A stretch of DNA of 64,000 bases from Nannochloris sp. 'desiccata' (lineage: Eukaryota; Chlorophyta; Trebouxiophyceae; Chlorellales; Chlorellaceae): assembly GCA_019044685.2 (NCBI GenBank), contig JAGTXX020000006.1:2721255-2785254 (forward strand), written 5' to 3'. Below the pieces are notes generated by a model that saw only the letters and a program-made list of their open reading frames with translations, searched no databases and was not told the origin of the DNA. How positions within the stretch are numbered: the first letter of the stretch is position 1; every line of letters starts with the position of its first letter. This document shows, piece after piece, positions 35,904 to 46,875 of this stretch. Made by a program: the position numbers and the translations under genes.

Positions 35904-37142
35904 ATGTTTGTGTTCCGCAACGTGCGTTCGCACAGCCTTCCGGCGGTTCCCGCTCCTTTAAAAAACTCCGAAATACTACAGAGAATCGCTCGAAGGCAAA
36001 TCGTTCGAAGACCTTCTTTAATTTCAAGTGCCAAGGGCCAACATGCCGACGACAAAGAGGAGCGGTAAGTTTAATATATCTCTAATTTACGAGAAAGATC
36101 AACAGATAAGCTGAGATACAATAGTGCTACCACATACTCTGCAGAAAGCAAAATATTCTACGTCGCGTTGCTGCTCTTAAAGAAGAGCAAGAAGCCCTGG
36201 CAGCTGAATTTGCAGCAGCGGTGGCAGACGGAGACGACGAGCAGCAGGAAGAAATACTACAAATACTCAAAGAAGAAGGCTTAGATGACATATTTAAAGA
36301 CCAAAATCCCCTATCTCAATTATACAACCCAACAGCCGGTGAGATTCCTGAAGGCATTTTGAGATTTGAATTGGAACGCCTTCTCGGTTTACGACCAGCA
36401 GATGATTTAGACGACCCTCTAGCCCAGGGGTTAGATTTTGAAGCAGTAGAAGAGTTTTCTAAATTGATTGAACAAGGTAATGGCTCATTACAACCCCCAG
36501 CATCATTTTGGGATGCAGAGCCTGAGCCTGGTGATCAATTTTTGGATTGTTTAAATAAAAGCGTTGAAAATTTTGAAGAAATGTTGCTTAGTAAGAAAGA
36601 ACAAGCTAAGCTACGGCGAGAGCGTAAAGCTGCTGGTGAAATAGACGATCCAGAGGATAGTGAAGATGCATTTAGATCATTATTAAATGATATTCCGATG
36701 TTTCCAGAAGATTATATTAAAAATATCCCTGCCCCTGATATCCCTGAAAAGGCGGTAACACAATTTGAACGTGCGGAACGAGTTTTGCTAGTACTTCGAC
36801 GTGCACTGCTAGAAGATGGATTTGTACCTAGCGCAGGGGTAGATGCTCTGGTTACTCAAGACCTTGTTTCTTCTTCTTCTTCAGAAAAATTCTTTTTTGA
36901 AGATCCCTGGATGGCGGTGGACAATTTTGAAGATGCTCTTCAATATTTAAAGAAGATGGAGCTCTATGCTGGTATTCATTTGGATGTAGATACTATGTTT
37001 TCAAGTTATTACGAATATAAACCTGAAGTGAAATGTCGTATTGTAGTGCACACACTAATGCATGTACCTCTCCCAGCCTGGTATGCATCGTATTTGGAGC
37101 TGCATGGGCAACCAGCACCACCAGCAGATTCGGGAACAAAAC

Positions 37143-37150
37143 ATCGCCGG
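37143..37150. repeat. Target-site duplication, left copy
   Basis: ATCGCCGG directly before the element, repeated at 37911-37918. Eight bases is the hAT superfamily duplication length. Confidence 0.88.
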
Positions 37151-37910
37151 CAGTGCTTCGTTTAGCCGGCATATATGCCGAAAATGCCGGAAAATGCCAA
37201 TTTTCCGGCATTTTCAGGCGCAGGAACAGGAAAAAATGCCGTGCAAAAAGTGCCGGAGCGGAGCTCCGGCGGGCCAGAAATGCCGGGGGAAAATGCCGTT
37301 TTTTTCGAAAATTTTGAAAAAATGCCGGAGATTTAGGCCAGTTTTAGAGTACTAAATTAACAAAAGTTCATTTGTAAGAGGTTATTCTCTCATTATCACT
37401 ATGGATACCACTCGGCAGACCAATGATCAGGACTTAGTCCGAACTTTGGTTGCCCAGATCTTTGATCGAGTCATGGCTGTCCAGCACTTGCAACAACCCA
37501 TTGATTTGACTTCTTCTCCGTTCAAAGAACCTGCTTTGAAGGTATGTGATGTCATCTGTATGCTTAATTTCTTAAAATAAGCCACCCAAATTCAAATCTG
37601 AATTTTCTTCCTTGTTGCAGAAGAGGAAAAAAGGTATGGAAGGCGAAGAAAAAGCGTCGTGGAGCGCATTTGTAGTTCCTTGTTTTGCTTTTTTAAAGAT
37701 GTAATCTAAAGAAATTCCAGCCATGTTTCAATAAGGCGCATCTGCGCTGCTCAGAAATAGTGCCTGATGCTGTCAAGAAAAAAAATGGAAAAAATGCCGG
37801 GGCAGAATCCAAATATGGAAAAAATGCCGGGGCAGAATGCCGAAAAACAGGCCAGGGACGAAAAAATGCCGGGAAAAAATGCCAGGCCAAAATCCTTAAA
37901 CGAAGCACTG
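37151..37910 (+). mobile_element. Non-autonomous hAT-type DNA transposon, 760 bp
   Basis: Terminal inverted repeats CAGTGCTTCGTTTA at 37151-37164 and its exact reverse complement at 37897-37910, flanked by identical 8-bp duplications ATCGCCGG. CA-G termini and an 8-bp duplication are defining features of hAT elements. Both subterminal zones are packed with the motif AAAATGCCGG (at least eight copies at 37165-37335 and five at 37780-37890), like the short transposase-binding repeats inside Ac/Ds-type ends. No transposase domain is present. The interior holds one short spliced reading frame, listed separately. Perfect repeats and duplications imply a recent insertion. Confidence 0.9.
37401..37704 (+). 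CDS. Small spliced reading frame inside hAT element
   Basis: ATG at 37401, exon to 37541 (TTGAAG/gtatgt), acceptor cttgttgcag, exon 37621-37704 ending TAA: 74 residues beginning MDTTRQTNDQDLVRTLVAQIF and containing KKRKKG. Splice sites and frame are good. It could be the leftover N-terminus of a transposase gene or a captured host exon. No domain is recognised. Confidence 0.35.
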
Positions 37911-37918
37911 ATCGCCGG
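37911..37918. repeat. Target-site duplication, right copy
   Basis: ATCGCCGG directly after the element, identical to 37143-37150. Confidence 0.88.
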
Positions 37919-38867
37919 CAAGCCGGAGAAGCAATAAAAATTAATTTGCTTAAAAATGGAGATGATGAAATTAAACCATTAACACCTGGAGTGCTGTTCC
38001 CTAGAGAACTGAAAGAAGGAGAAAAACCTAACCAAAGAGCATTTGCGAGATGGCTAAGAAAGCCTGTTCCTGTAGCAGCACAAAGACAAGTTTTGGTACC
38101 CAACCCTACGTGGAAAAGGAGTAATGAAAAGTGTGATTTTGAAGTGATTGGCAATAATGAACATTTTCCCCCTCAAACATCGAAGAAGTTTCCCAACTAC
38201 TCTCTCCTCACGCCTGCTGCAGCTCTTTTAACAAACCAAGGCTCTGTTGGCTGGTATGCTCCGCAAACACTAGAAAATTCTTCACGACAACTCCCGCCAC
38301 TACCTAGGCCAGAGCAAATACAACCAGAAGATCTTGATTTTGACCCACTAACCCCTGATGAAGCAGAACAGCTCCTTCGAGAACTTCTTGGGAATAAATT
38401 TGACGACATAGCAGCACAGCTACCGACAAAAGCACAAGGTGCATTCGTTTCAGCTGAGCAGTTTAACGAATTGCAAATAGGTGTTACATGGTCCTATGAA
38501 ATAGATCCTAGGAGTGGGAAGGTGTCTTCTATTTTTATGCAGTGGAATTGGGTTGGTGGTCCCATTGCAGATATCACTCATGCCTATGATATTTATTTAG
38601 CAGAGTGCGGGTTAGTTTAAAAACTACTTTGAATAAAACATGCCTTTAATTAGCAGTAATATGCATATCTGTAATTGATCTACTTACTCAATTAAAAAAC
38701 GATACGAGCACAAAAACAGAAAAAAATACGTGTCTTTTCACAATGAAATTTTGAGGATTTTCAAAAACTAATTTTTTATTACTCGAGTTAAAACGCAGTG
38801 ATGATATGGGCCCTTTGCTTGCTCTGCTTCTTAAAGCCCAGGTATGATGGCGGGGAATTCAAGCTCT

Positions 38868-40158
38868 TTAAGCTGCTGCTTCAAGAGTGGTCATGTCAAT
38901 AACGAAGCGATAACGAACATCTGCTTTGACCAACCTCTCCATTGCCGTATTGACATAAGACATGGGAATGACCTCGACGTCTGAAGTGATGTTTTTTTCA
39001 GCGCAGATATCCAACATTTCTTGAGTTTCCTTGATGCCACCAATCAAAGAACCGCCAACAAGGATTCTACGCATCAGCAAAGCAAAAGCATGAATCTGGT
39101 AAGGTTCGGGTGGTGCACCAACACAGACGTACTTTCCAGAAGCACGCAGCAAAGCAACGTACGCCTGCAAGTCATGCATTGCAGACACAGTGTCAATAAT
39201 GCCATCAAGAGAACCAGCAGCAGCTTCCATTTCTTCAGCATTCTTAGAAACAATGAAATGATCAGCACCTAAGCGCCCACATGCTTCTTCCTTCTTGCCA
39301 ATAGAGGTGGAGATAACAGTGACCTCCATGCCAAAGGCCTTGGCAAATTTAACAGCCATATGGCCGAGTCCTCCGAGACCAACGATACCGATGTGCTGTC
39401 CAGACTTATCAAGGCCATAGTACTTCATAGGGGAGTAAACAGTGATGCCAGCACAAAGAAGGGGGGCACCCGCTTGCATATCGAGCGTCTCAGGAAATTT
39501 AAGAACAAATTTGCGGGGAGCAACAATAAAGGCAGAGTATCCACCCTGGGTAGGGGCCCCGGTATCGTCGACGCCGTTGTAAGTGAAAACGCACTTGGGG
39601 CAGAATTGTTCAGTGTCAGCTTTGCACTCCCGGCAAGTTCCGCAAGACCCCACCATGCAACCAATAGCTCCACGCTGGCCTGCTGCCATGTCAGTGACGT
39701 TGGAGCCAACTTCGACAATTTCACCAACAATTTCGTGGCCAGGGACCATAGGGAAAGTAGAGTTACCCCACTCGCCCTTGATCTGGTGATAATCAGAGTG
39801 GCAAATTCCACTGGCCATAATCTTGATCTTGACATCATCGGGGCCGACTGCAAAAAATTAAAGGCGCGATTGCGTCAGATATACCATGTATGTATGCATG
39901 GCGAAAGAGAATTTGCGAACCAATTCTTCATCACTGCTTTTTGGGGAACTGCCCATCTGCTTCATCTTGGATGACGTCACTTTCAGTAACCCCTCCACTT
40001 CCCTTCCCTGCCTCAATTTTCACTCCAAACACACTCTACATTATTATACCAGACTATAGCGTACCTTCACGGCGATCAAAACGCCAGGGCTCTAATTTTC
40101 CAGATGCATCTTGTGCAGCATAGCCAACACAATTGCCAACACCACTCGCTTGGCACAT
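38868..40158 (-). CDS. Zinc-dependent alcohol dehydrogenase (cinnamyl-alcohol dehydrogenase/YahK type)
   Basis: Exons 40158-40065 and 39847-38868 (minus strand; GAAG/gtacgc to ttgcag/TCGG, phase 1) encode 357 residues. Landmarks: catalytic zinc ligands in GICHSD and GHE, the structural zinc site in GSCGTCRECKADTEQFC (four Cys), the Rossmann motif GLGGLGHMAVKFAKAFG, and TLDMQAGAPLLCAGITVYSPMK. The class reduces aldehydes with NADPH. Plant members act on cinnamaldehydes, and microbial ones have broad aldehyde range. The alga probably uses it in general aldehyde detoxification or fermentation (inference). The N-terminus MCQASGVGNCVGYAAQDASG has no clear transit peptide, so a cytosolic location is likely. 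Confidence 0.95.
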
Positions 40159-40287
40159 TGCTTTTGATATTCGGTTACACAAGCTTGAGATGATGACAAA
40201 TAGTAATAAGTAAAATTGAATTAATTGGAGTCTTACTGGGCATATAAATTAGTGGAGCTCCTGCTGCATGCTGTGGCCGCTGGGTTT

Positions 40288-43200
40288 CTATTCTCCTGCA
40301 GGCTGTACAACATGTTCTTCTTCTACTGGAGGCTCCTCTGGCTGTTGCTGATCAGCATGCGGCGCTCCTACTAAAGGGTCTGGCGTAATATCAAGCCAGT
40401 CTGTTTTCTTCCCAGCCAACAATTTAAGAATCAGCTGCACCACTGGCGCCGGCAACGCCGTCAACCCATCGTCTCCACCACCTCTGCCTCGTCTTGCAGC
40501 ACATTGCAACAAGGTTTGCGCACTTTCACGGAATCTCACTGGCCAATCCTTCATCGTTTCAGGCACCCATTCATTAGCAGGTAAATATCTATACATAACA
40601 CCCTGCTTTGTACTTACTAATACATCACCTTGAGCAGTTGTCGCCATGCCTGTGATTCTCCGACGGCCTCCCTTTGGCCGCCGAGGATCTGCTGGGACTC
40701 GAATCAATTGAGACATATGACCGGGCTCAGCCAAGTCTTCTCTTGCATTGAAATCGACAGTGCCCATACCTTCAGGTTCTACCATACGAACATGCATCAT
40801 CTTTGTTTCTTCACCAAATATAATAACTCGATCATTCCATGGTGCAAACATCACAGGTAACACTGTCCTCACAAAACCTTCTACCCTCATTACTAATTGC
40901 CCTGATGGAATAGAAAACACAAAAACCGCGTGAAGAGCATCTGAAGTGACTGCTAATAGACTCGAACTAGCATTCCAACAACAATATTGCGATCCAACTT
41001 CACTATTATCTGGGTCTAGGAAATCGTAGTCAAAGCGCTTGGGTTCAAAAGAAAGTTCTTTAGTAACTTTGAAATTGTCAGCTTGGTCTAGCACAATTAC
41101 TTTCTGTTGATCGCCTACTAATGCAATCCATTTACCATCCGGAGACGCAGCAGCTAGATTTAAAGGGACGCCAAATGGACCTAGGGTAGCTGTATGCAAA
41201 ATTCGAGCTCGGCGTTGTAAACTCGCCCCCAAGGCATTTGGCCATGCGGCAAAGACAACCACTGGCATCATTTTTACTTTTTCTGAAGAAGATGGCCCTG
41301 TTATCGGTCTTTTTATCTGAACGAGATCATTGCACATCATTGATTCTACTGCTTCGCATAAGGGACAGGCATCAGGTGGAATTTCAAATATGTACACCCT
41401 GCCAGATTGATCTGCAGCTAGCACGCGTTCTTTACCACCTACAAGACCAAAACGGACACCGTTGACCATTCCATCTGGATTCATTGTGTTCTCCTGAGCT
41501 TCCTCTTCACTGTTGTAGCCTAGAACAATGCTGCCACCAAGAACAAGAGCGCCTTTTTGAGCTTGATTGCGTGCGATTCTCTGCTTCCTATGTGCTTGCT
41601 CCTCTCCTTGTATATCTGTATTCTCCTCTTCTTCTTCATCTTCTTCTACTTTCCAATCAAACTTCTCTTTCCCGCCAAGCATATCAGCAAATTCATTGAA
41701 TTGATGCTCTAATCCTCGGTACTGATCACCTACTGCTGCAGCAAAAAACACATCTCTTGGCACCCACCCTAGTGACGATCTTTTCATTATTTCAGCACCA
41801 ATTGGTCGTTCTACTGGCGGTGGTCCATTTACTATATGCGCATTTTGAGATGTTAGAAACGCTGCATCTCTAAAACCCAGCACATTCAAAAATACAGCAT
41901 CATTCTTCGTTCTAGGGTAGCTGTGATGCACAATGCCTTGAGCATGCCCCATCTCTTCAGTTTCTGGTGCTGACAGCAGCTCGTGTACTTCTCTCGCTAC
42001 ATAATCTGGTCTATTTCCAGTCACCCAATCACTTTCTGGAGGAATTATAGGTAAATAAAAGAAAGGCTGTTCCTCTGACATGTCATCGACTACATGGCGA
42101 GGTACAGGTGGGCGCTGTGGTGCTCTAGAGTCAACAGCAAAAATTTCAAGGGAGCCCTCATCCCCACCAGCAAGTAAATACCGACCAGAGGGTGACATTT
42201 CCATAGTATATGCGGATAACGAAGGTGATTCAAACCCTCCTAAAAACTGCATTGCTTGAGGCGGACCTCCAATGTGTGTCATTTCACCCGCTGCAGTCAG
42301 TCTAAATAGCAGCACTCCATCTGAATCCATTGTAGCTACAAGTGACGCACCAAGGACAAATGGATCTGCGCATACTGCCACTGCATCAGCAGATTGGAAA
42401 TGAAATGTTGAAGAAGGCAGCATATATCCATTCGGTGGGTGGAGTAAATAACGATCTTTTGTTACTCGTGCTGCCAAATCACATGCATCAGCTTCTTCTT
42501 GAGGTTCTAGTGTTGACGCTTCCGAGATGTCGTCATCAAAACCATCATTGAAACCATCATCATCATCATCATCATCATCGTGATCTTCCCAAAATGCAGC
42601 ATCGTCATCGTCTTCATCCCCACCAATCCAAACATCCTCCTCTTCGTCATCCCACCATTCTAGATCCTCAAGATTTTCTTCTTCATCAACTTCATTGTGG
42701 AACATACCCAAGTGACCAAAAGGAGGGCCCTGTGCCCACCACTCATCGTCTTCATATTCACCGTCAAAGCCATCATGATCTTGGTCTTCTAAGTCTTCTT
42801 CATTTAAAGCGTCGTCACTATGATTGGGGCCATGACCAGACGACGGAGGGCTGTTAGGAGCTTCTTCGTCATTATCATCATTTGACGGGGGTTCCTCATC
42901 TTCATTATCACTATTACGCATTAATTCAACCTCCGCATCGTCATTGGACTCTGGGAACTCGGGCTCTTGGTGGTCACTGCTATTGTCGTCATCAATGGTC
43001 CGGCCCTGATCAGATGACGTCCTGCTAGGGAGGCTATTATCATCATTTCCCTCGCTATTAGTCATTGAGAGAGGTTGATCATCCTCGCCGTTGCTCATTG
43101 GTTCAGGTTCTTCATCATCGTCATTTGAGCTAGGTAACTCTGGTTCGTTGTCGGTGGCAGAATTGGGGGTGTCATCACCTTCAGACCCTGCAATAGAAGG

Positions 43201-43318
43201 AATAAAACCACGGGTTTGAGACTGTGAACTCAGACTGAATTTAGTAAACCCGTTAAAGAATAAAATGAACCGATGCACCCAGCAGCTTACAATTATTTCC
43301 ATCTCCCGGAAAAACCAT
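40288..43318 (-). CDS. WD40/beta-propeller-like protein with acidic N-terminus
   Basis: Short exon 43318-43291 (MVFPGDGNN), donor gtaagc, acceptor attgcag, then 43187-40288 (minus strand): 975 residues. The first 260 residues are dominated by Asp/Glu/Ser, including an Asp run from an ATC microsatellite near 42555-42580. After them come beta-propeller-like blades: FVLGASLVATMDSDGVLLFRL, SAYTMEMSPSGRYLLAGGDEGSLEIFAV, LAAASPDGKWIALVGDQQKVIVLD, CCWNASSSLLAVTSDALHAVFVFSI. Plants have a similar transducin/WD40 protein without assigned function, possibly an adaptor. A further upstream coding exon is possible because an acceptor-like agcag precedes the frame. The gene is divergent from the DnaJ gene. 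Confidence 0.8.
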
Positions 43319-43655
43319 CAGTGTCCCAACATAATCGGGGACAAAGTGCTTTGCCACTCTGCTCGAGGACTAGAAAACTTTCAACTTTTATTGCATTGGC
43401 AATGCAGCGAATAGGCTTTCTATATAGCAGGTTCGGTCAGATGCGTGTCTGTCTGTTCAGCGATTCCGCGAAGAAAAGCCCTAAGAACGCGTGAGCATGG
43501 ACATTACCGCATAAAACTAAAATTTCTATAGCGTTGACTCGTGTATCCATTATTAATAAGCTCCGCAAAAGGCTTGTTCCCTCCTGTTCAAAGACATTAT
43601 TTCCGCTAATTGATCTGAGAAAAAAACATGAAGAGCTTATAACGCCACCTCGAGG
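43319..43655. promoter_or_regulatory. Divergent promoter region WD40 / DnaJ genes
   Basis: 337 bp between opposite start codons. It may contain an untranslated or short coding exon of the minus-strand gene. Confidence 0.4.
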
Positions 43656-45341
43656 ATGACGAGCAACAGAGCAACCGAGAAAGGGCCTTTTAGGCATGAA
43701 GGAGAGGAAGCTATAGATTTAAACACGATATTTTCTCTACGAAAGCCGCAGCATGCTGGCTCAGGATTAGTTTCTGGTGCAAAATCAGTAGCCAAGGGTG
43801 TACTTGCTGGGGCTGTAGGTTTGATAGCAGCGCCTGCAGTGGGTGCATCTCAAGAAGGTTTCAAAGGATTTGCCAAAGGCGCTGCAGCTGGCATCGCAGG
43901 CGCAGTTCTCTTGCCTGCAACTGGTGTCGCAGTCGGTGCAGTGCAAGTCGTTCGTGGATTTGCCAACACTCCTGAAGCTATCAAAGAAAACAGGAGAGGC
44001 AACCATTGGGACAAAGATACCCGAGCTTGGGTTGAAGACCCTGGAACTGCATTAATTATTGATGATGGTACCACGCATGCTCACCTCCGACCTATCCCTG
44101 GCCCCTCGTCAGATGATTACTATGGCTTACTAGGTGTCTCTAGAGATGCTTCAGCAGAAGAAATTAAACGTGCATATTATCTTTTAGCTCGTAGACTTCA
44201 CCCGGATAAAAACCCTGATGACCCTGCTGCACACGAGCGTTTTCAAGCTCTCGCCCAAGCGTATCAAGTCCTAGGAAATGAAGAGCTTCGTAAAAGATAT
44301 GATGCTCATGGCACTCAAGGATTGGATGTAAACTTTGTAGATGGTGCAGAATTCTTTGCTGCACTTTTTGGCAGCGATAAATTTGATCATTTAATTGGTG
44401 AACTCATGTTAGCAGCTGCTGCGCGTGCTGGGCCGGATCTCACGCCAGAGAAAATGAAGGGATTGCAAGTGGCAAGAGAACAGAAACTAGTAACGTTATT
44501 AGACGCTTTGTTGAAAAGATATGTAGAAGGGGACGAAAACGGGTTTAGGCAATCAATGGCGGCTGAAGCGCAGGAATTGGTCGTGCTTTCCTACGGTGAG
44601 CACATGTTGAAAGCAATTGGCAAAGCCTATGAAACACAAGCGTTGATTGAGCTGGGTGGCATGTTTGAAGGTGGGTTAGTAGCACTACGCGCACAAGGAC
44701 GTAACATAAAATCACAATTCAAAGCCGCAAAGTTGGCTGTGAAAGTGATGCAAGCTCAGCAGAATATAGGAAGGTTGGAAGTAGAGGCAGAGCGGGCTCA
44801 GCGGGCTGCTGAAGAAATGAGAGAGAGGCAAGCTCTTGCTGCTATTAATGGTGACGATGTTGACGGAGATAAGTATTTGTCTAGAGGTACTCAACAACAT
44901 CAAGATATATATGCGATATTACAACAACAGGATACACATAATCTAGAAGCTGCGTATCTAGACCCTCAACAGCTTGCAGCGGCAGCGACTGCAGCAGCTA
45001 CGGCAGCTCATGCAGAGCGAGTTAAAGCTGAAGAAGACACCTTACCGCTTATGCTGGATGCCATGTGGGCAGCAAATGTTCTAGATATCGAGTCAACGCT
45101 GCGTAAAGTGTGCAAATCAGTTCTAAAAAAACCAGCTTTGAGTAAAGCACATACAAGACGACTGGCAGAAGCACTTTTGGAATTAGGGCAGATATTTAGA
45201 GCTGCGACAAACCCTTCATCGACAGGAACGTCCTCTTCAGTTGGAAGTACCGGTGCTGGAAGTTCTCACTGTGCAAAAAATCGTGTCGAGGAAGCAATGA
45301 TGCGTGTATTAGAAAAGAAAATGGAGCAGCATCACACGTGA
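43656..45341 (+). CDS. DnaJ protein with C-terminal X domain
   Basis: Intronless, 561 residues. The Gly/Ala-rich N-terminal region (about 30-105: [39 protein letters not shown]) resembles membrane-associated hairpin segments. The J domain spans about residues 152-215 ([33 protein letters not shown] with the essential [18 protein letters not shown]). Then comes the DnaJ-X region ([20 protein letters not shown] and later [28 protein letters not shown]). Plant and fungal J-X proteins are ER or peroxisome-associated Hsp70 co-chaperones. The Gly/Phe and zinc-finger regions of type I DnaJ are absent, so it is type III. Confidence 0.92.
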   Translation: MTSNRATEKGPFRHEGEEAIDLNTIFSLRKPQHAGSGLVSGAKSVAKGVLAGAVGLIAAPAVGASQEGFKGFAKGAAAGIAGAVLLPATGVAVGAVQVVRGFANTPEAIKENRRGNHWDKDTRAWVEDPGTALIIDDGTTHAHLRPIPGPSSDDYYGLLGVSRDASAEEIKRAYYLLARRLHPDKNPDDPAAHERFQALAQAYQVLGNEELRKRYDAHGTQGLDVNFVDGAEFFAALFGSDKFDHLIGELMLAAAARAGPDLTPEKMKGLQVAREQKLVTLLDALLKRYVEGDENGFRQSMAAEAQELVVLSYGEHMLKAIGKAYETQALIELGGMFEGGLVALRAQGRNIKSQFKAAKLAVKVMQAQQNIGRLEVEAERAQRAAEEMRERQALAAINGDDVDGDKYLSRGTQQHQDIYAILQQQDTHNLEAAYLDPQQLAAAATAAATAAHAERVKAEEDTLPLMLDAMWAANVLDIESTLRKVCKSVLKKPALSKAHTRRLAEALLELGQIFRAATNPSSTGTSSSVGSTGAGSSHCAKNRVEEAMMRVLEKKMEQHHT

Positions 45342-45503
45342 TACTATCAATGACTGATAGCAAAATTTATTTAGTTTTTTTGCAACTACTCTGGTTTTTG
45401 TTCGATTCTATTACAAAGAAATAAATCAATTATTATTTTGTTTACATTTTACTACATCTTTTTTACACTACTTCAAGTCATTTTCTAGAGTTTAACTCAA
45501 TCG

Positions 45504-46664
45504 TTAGTACTCCAAATGCGTCCCAGACGATATAAGCATCCACCATGGAAAGGTAACAGCTGCAGCAGGCAAGGCAAACATGAACATTTCCCATTTTGAA
45601 GGGAATATTGCGTTAGAATAGGCAGAATCTCCACGGCGAGATCGTAAAAATGACTTGCGTGCCTGTACTTCTCTACCATAAGCGATCCAACAGGGAATCC
45701 AGAGCCCAAAAATAAGTTGAAGCGCTGCTTGGCTCCCAATGCACCGTTCGACTGAGAGCTCAGTAGGAGGGGTGGTAGAATCAGTCTTACTGTGTAGGGC
45801 TGTAGATGATGCTATTACCTTAGCTGCACTATATAGACTGGTAGTAGAAGCTGAGGGCCAGAAGTTCCGTGTCAGGGTTGAAAAGAAAGGGTTGACCAAT
45901 TGACCATGAATCCAGTTATATGCGCCCCTTAACGCCGGACCTCTCAAACATATATTGCGATTACTCACGATGAATATTAAGGAGTAAATACACTGCGTAA
46001 GAAACATCCATTTAAACGTGAGGCTGCCCATAAATACTGTCATTACTAAGAGCATAGCGCCATTGCTAGAGAACAGAGCTGTCAGTGCCTTTGCACGAGG
46101 CACCAAGGCTTCATCGCAGCCACTTCCTGTGCATGGATACAGATGGTCATAATATTTGCAAAATTGTAAGAACTGTACAATCTTTGCCGAGGCAACCCAG
46201 AACGGTCTAAAAGTGCTAATGTAGTGTTTGTAGCTGAGCAACATGCCAAAAACTGGCAGCAAGCCTGAAGACACGCAGGTAAATAGAAAAACAATTGAGG
46301 TCTGAGTGTTTCCGCGCAAGTGAGCTTTTAGAGCCATTCCAATCCATCCCAATGTGCGAATACCCAATGCCAAAAGAAGCTGCATTTGAAAATTTGAGGA
46401 AAGTATTGAGAATTATTTAAACTGTGATAGATATGAAGAGGCGGAGCGGGAAATATTGGGAGTACAACCTCAAAAATGAATGAAAGAGGACACGCTTACG
46501 TCGTAAAACACTTGGGATCTATTATGTTGCTTTATAAACTCATTCTCCAACGCTTGATCTGTGAAGGCTAAATCAAGTCCTAAAACGATTGGATTTGAAG
46601 ATGAGCAGTTCAGGGTCCGAGCCTTGTCAGCTAGCTCTGATTCTTTAGGCTGTGATGTAGACAT
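45504..46664 (-). CDS. Unknown multi-pass membrane protein, tandem copy 1
   Basis: Exons 46664-46500 and 46379-45504 (minus strand; TACGAC/gtaagc to aatgcag/CTTC, phase 0) encode 346 residues. About six hydrophobic segments are seen (for example IVFLFTCVSSGLLPVFGML, ALQLIFGLWIPCWIAYG, FALPAAAVTFPWWMLI). Conserved points between the copies include NPIVLGLDLAFTDQALE near the N-terminus, CTGSGCDEALVPRAKALTALFSSNGAM, and WIPCWIAYGREVQARKSFLRSRRGD near the C-terminus. I recognise no family. A TGTAA signal on the minus strand lies near 45441. Confidence 0.8.
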
Positions 46665-46875
46665 TTGTGTTAAATACTTGAAACAAAACAGTTTAAATCG
46701 CTTGCTATAATGTGACGTTGGTTATTATTTATTATTCAAAATAAAAAACAGTGCAGCGTCACGGTGACCGTTTCAGCGTCCTCTTTTCTTTTACGTTGTT
46801 AGCAGAATTACCTTCCTTACATCTCCCCCACGCTAATTGATGTAAAAGGTTTTGTTGGTTCAAGTTTACTTATTT

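Larger units (their letters stand above)
35904..38620 (+). pseudogene. Unknown protein gene split by a hAT-type insertion
   Basis: The 5' part comprises exon 35904-36064, junction GAGCG/gtaagt to ctgcag/AAAG, and exon 36145 onward. It reads into the element and stops at 37165. The 3' part resumes in the same frame after the element, at 37919-38620. Removing the element and one copy of the 8-bp target duplication gives 1,869 bases, exactly 623 codons including the stop. The N-terminus (MFVFRNVRSHSLPAVPAPL...) is Arg/Ser-rich and may be an organelle presequence. The body is acidic and helical at first (KEEQEALAAEF, EILQILKEEGLDDIF) and ends with a WSYEIDPRSGKV...QWNWVGGPIADITHAYDIYLAE segment. 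I recognise no family. It may still be expressed if the element is spliced, or if another allele lacks it. Confidence 0.75.

Noticed and set aside
36043..36064. ATG at 36043 as start of the interrupted gene
   Set aside because: Its frame does not continue into the second exon at the only good acceptor; the ATG at 35904 does.
43188..43302. Longer N-terminus of the WD40-like protein starting MEIIVSCWVH
   Set aside because: This reads straight through a good GT-AG intron (gtaagc to attgcag). The spliced form with a short first exon is preferred.
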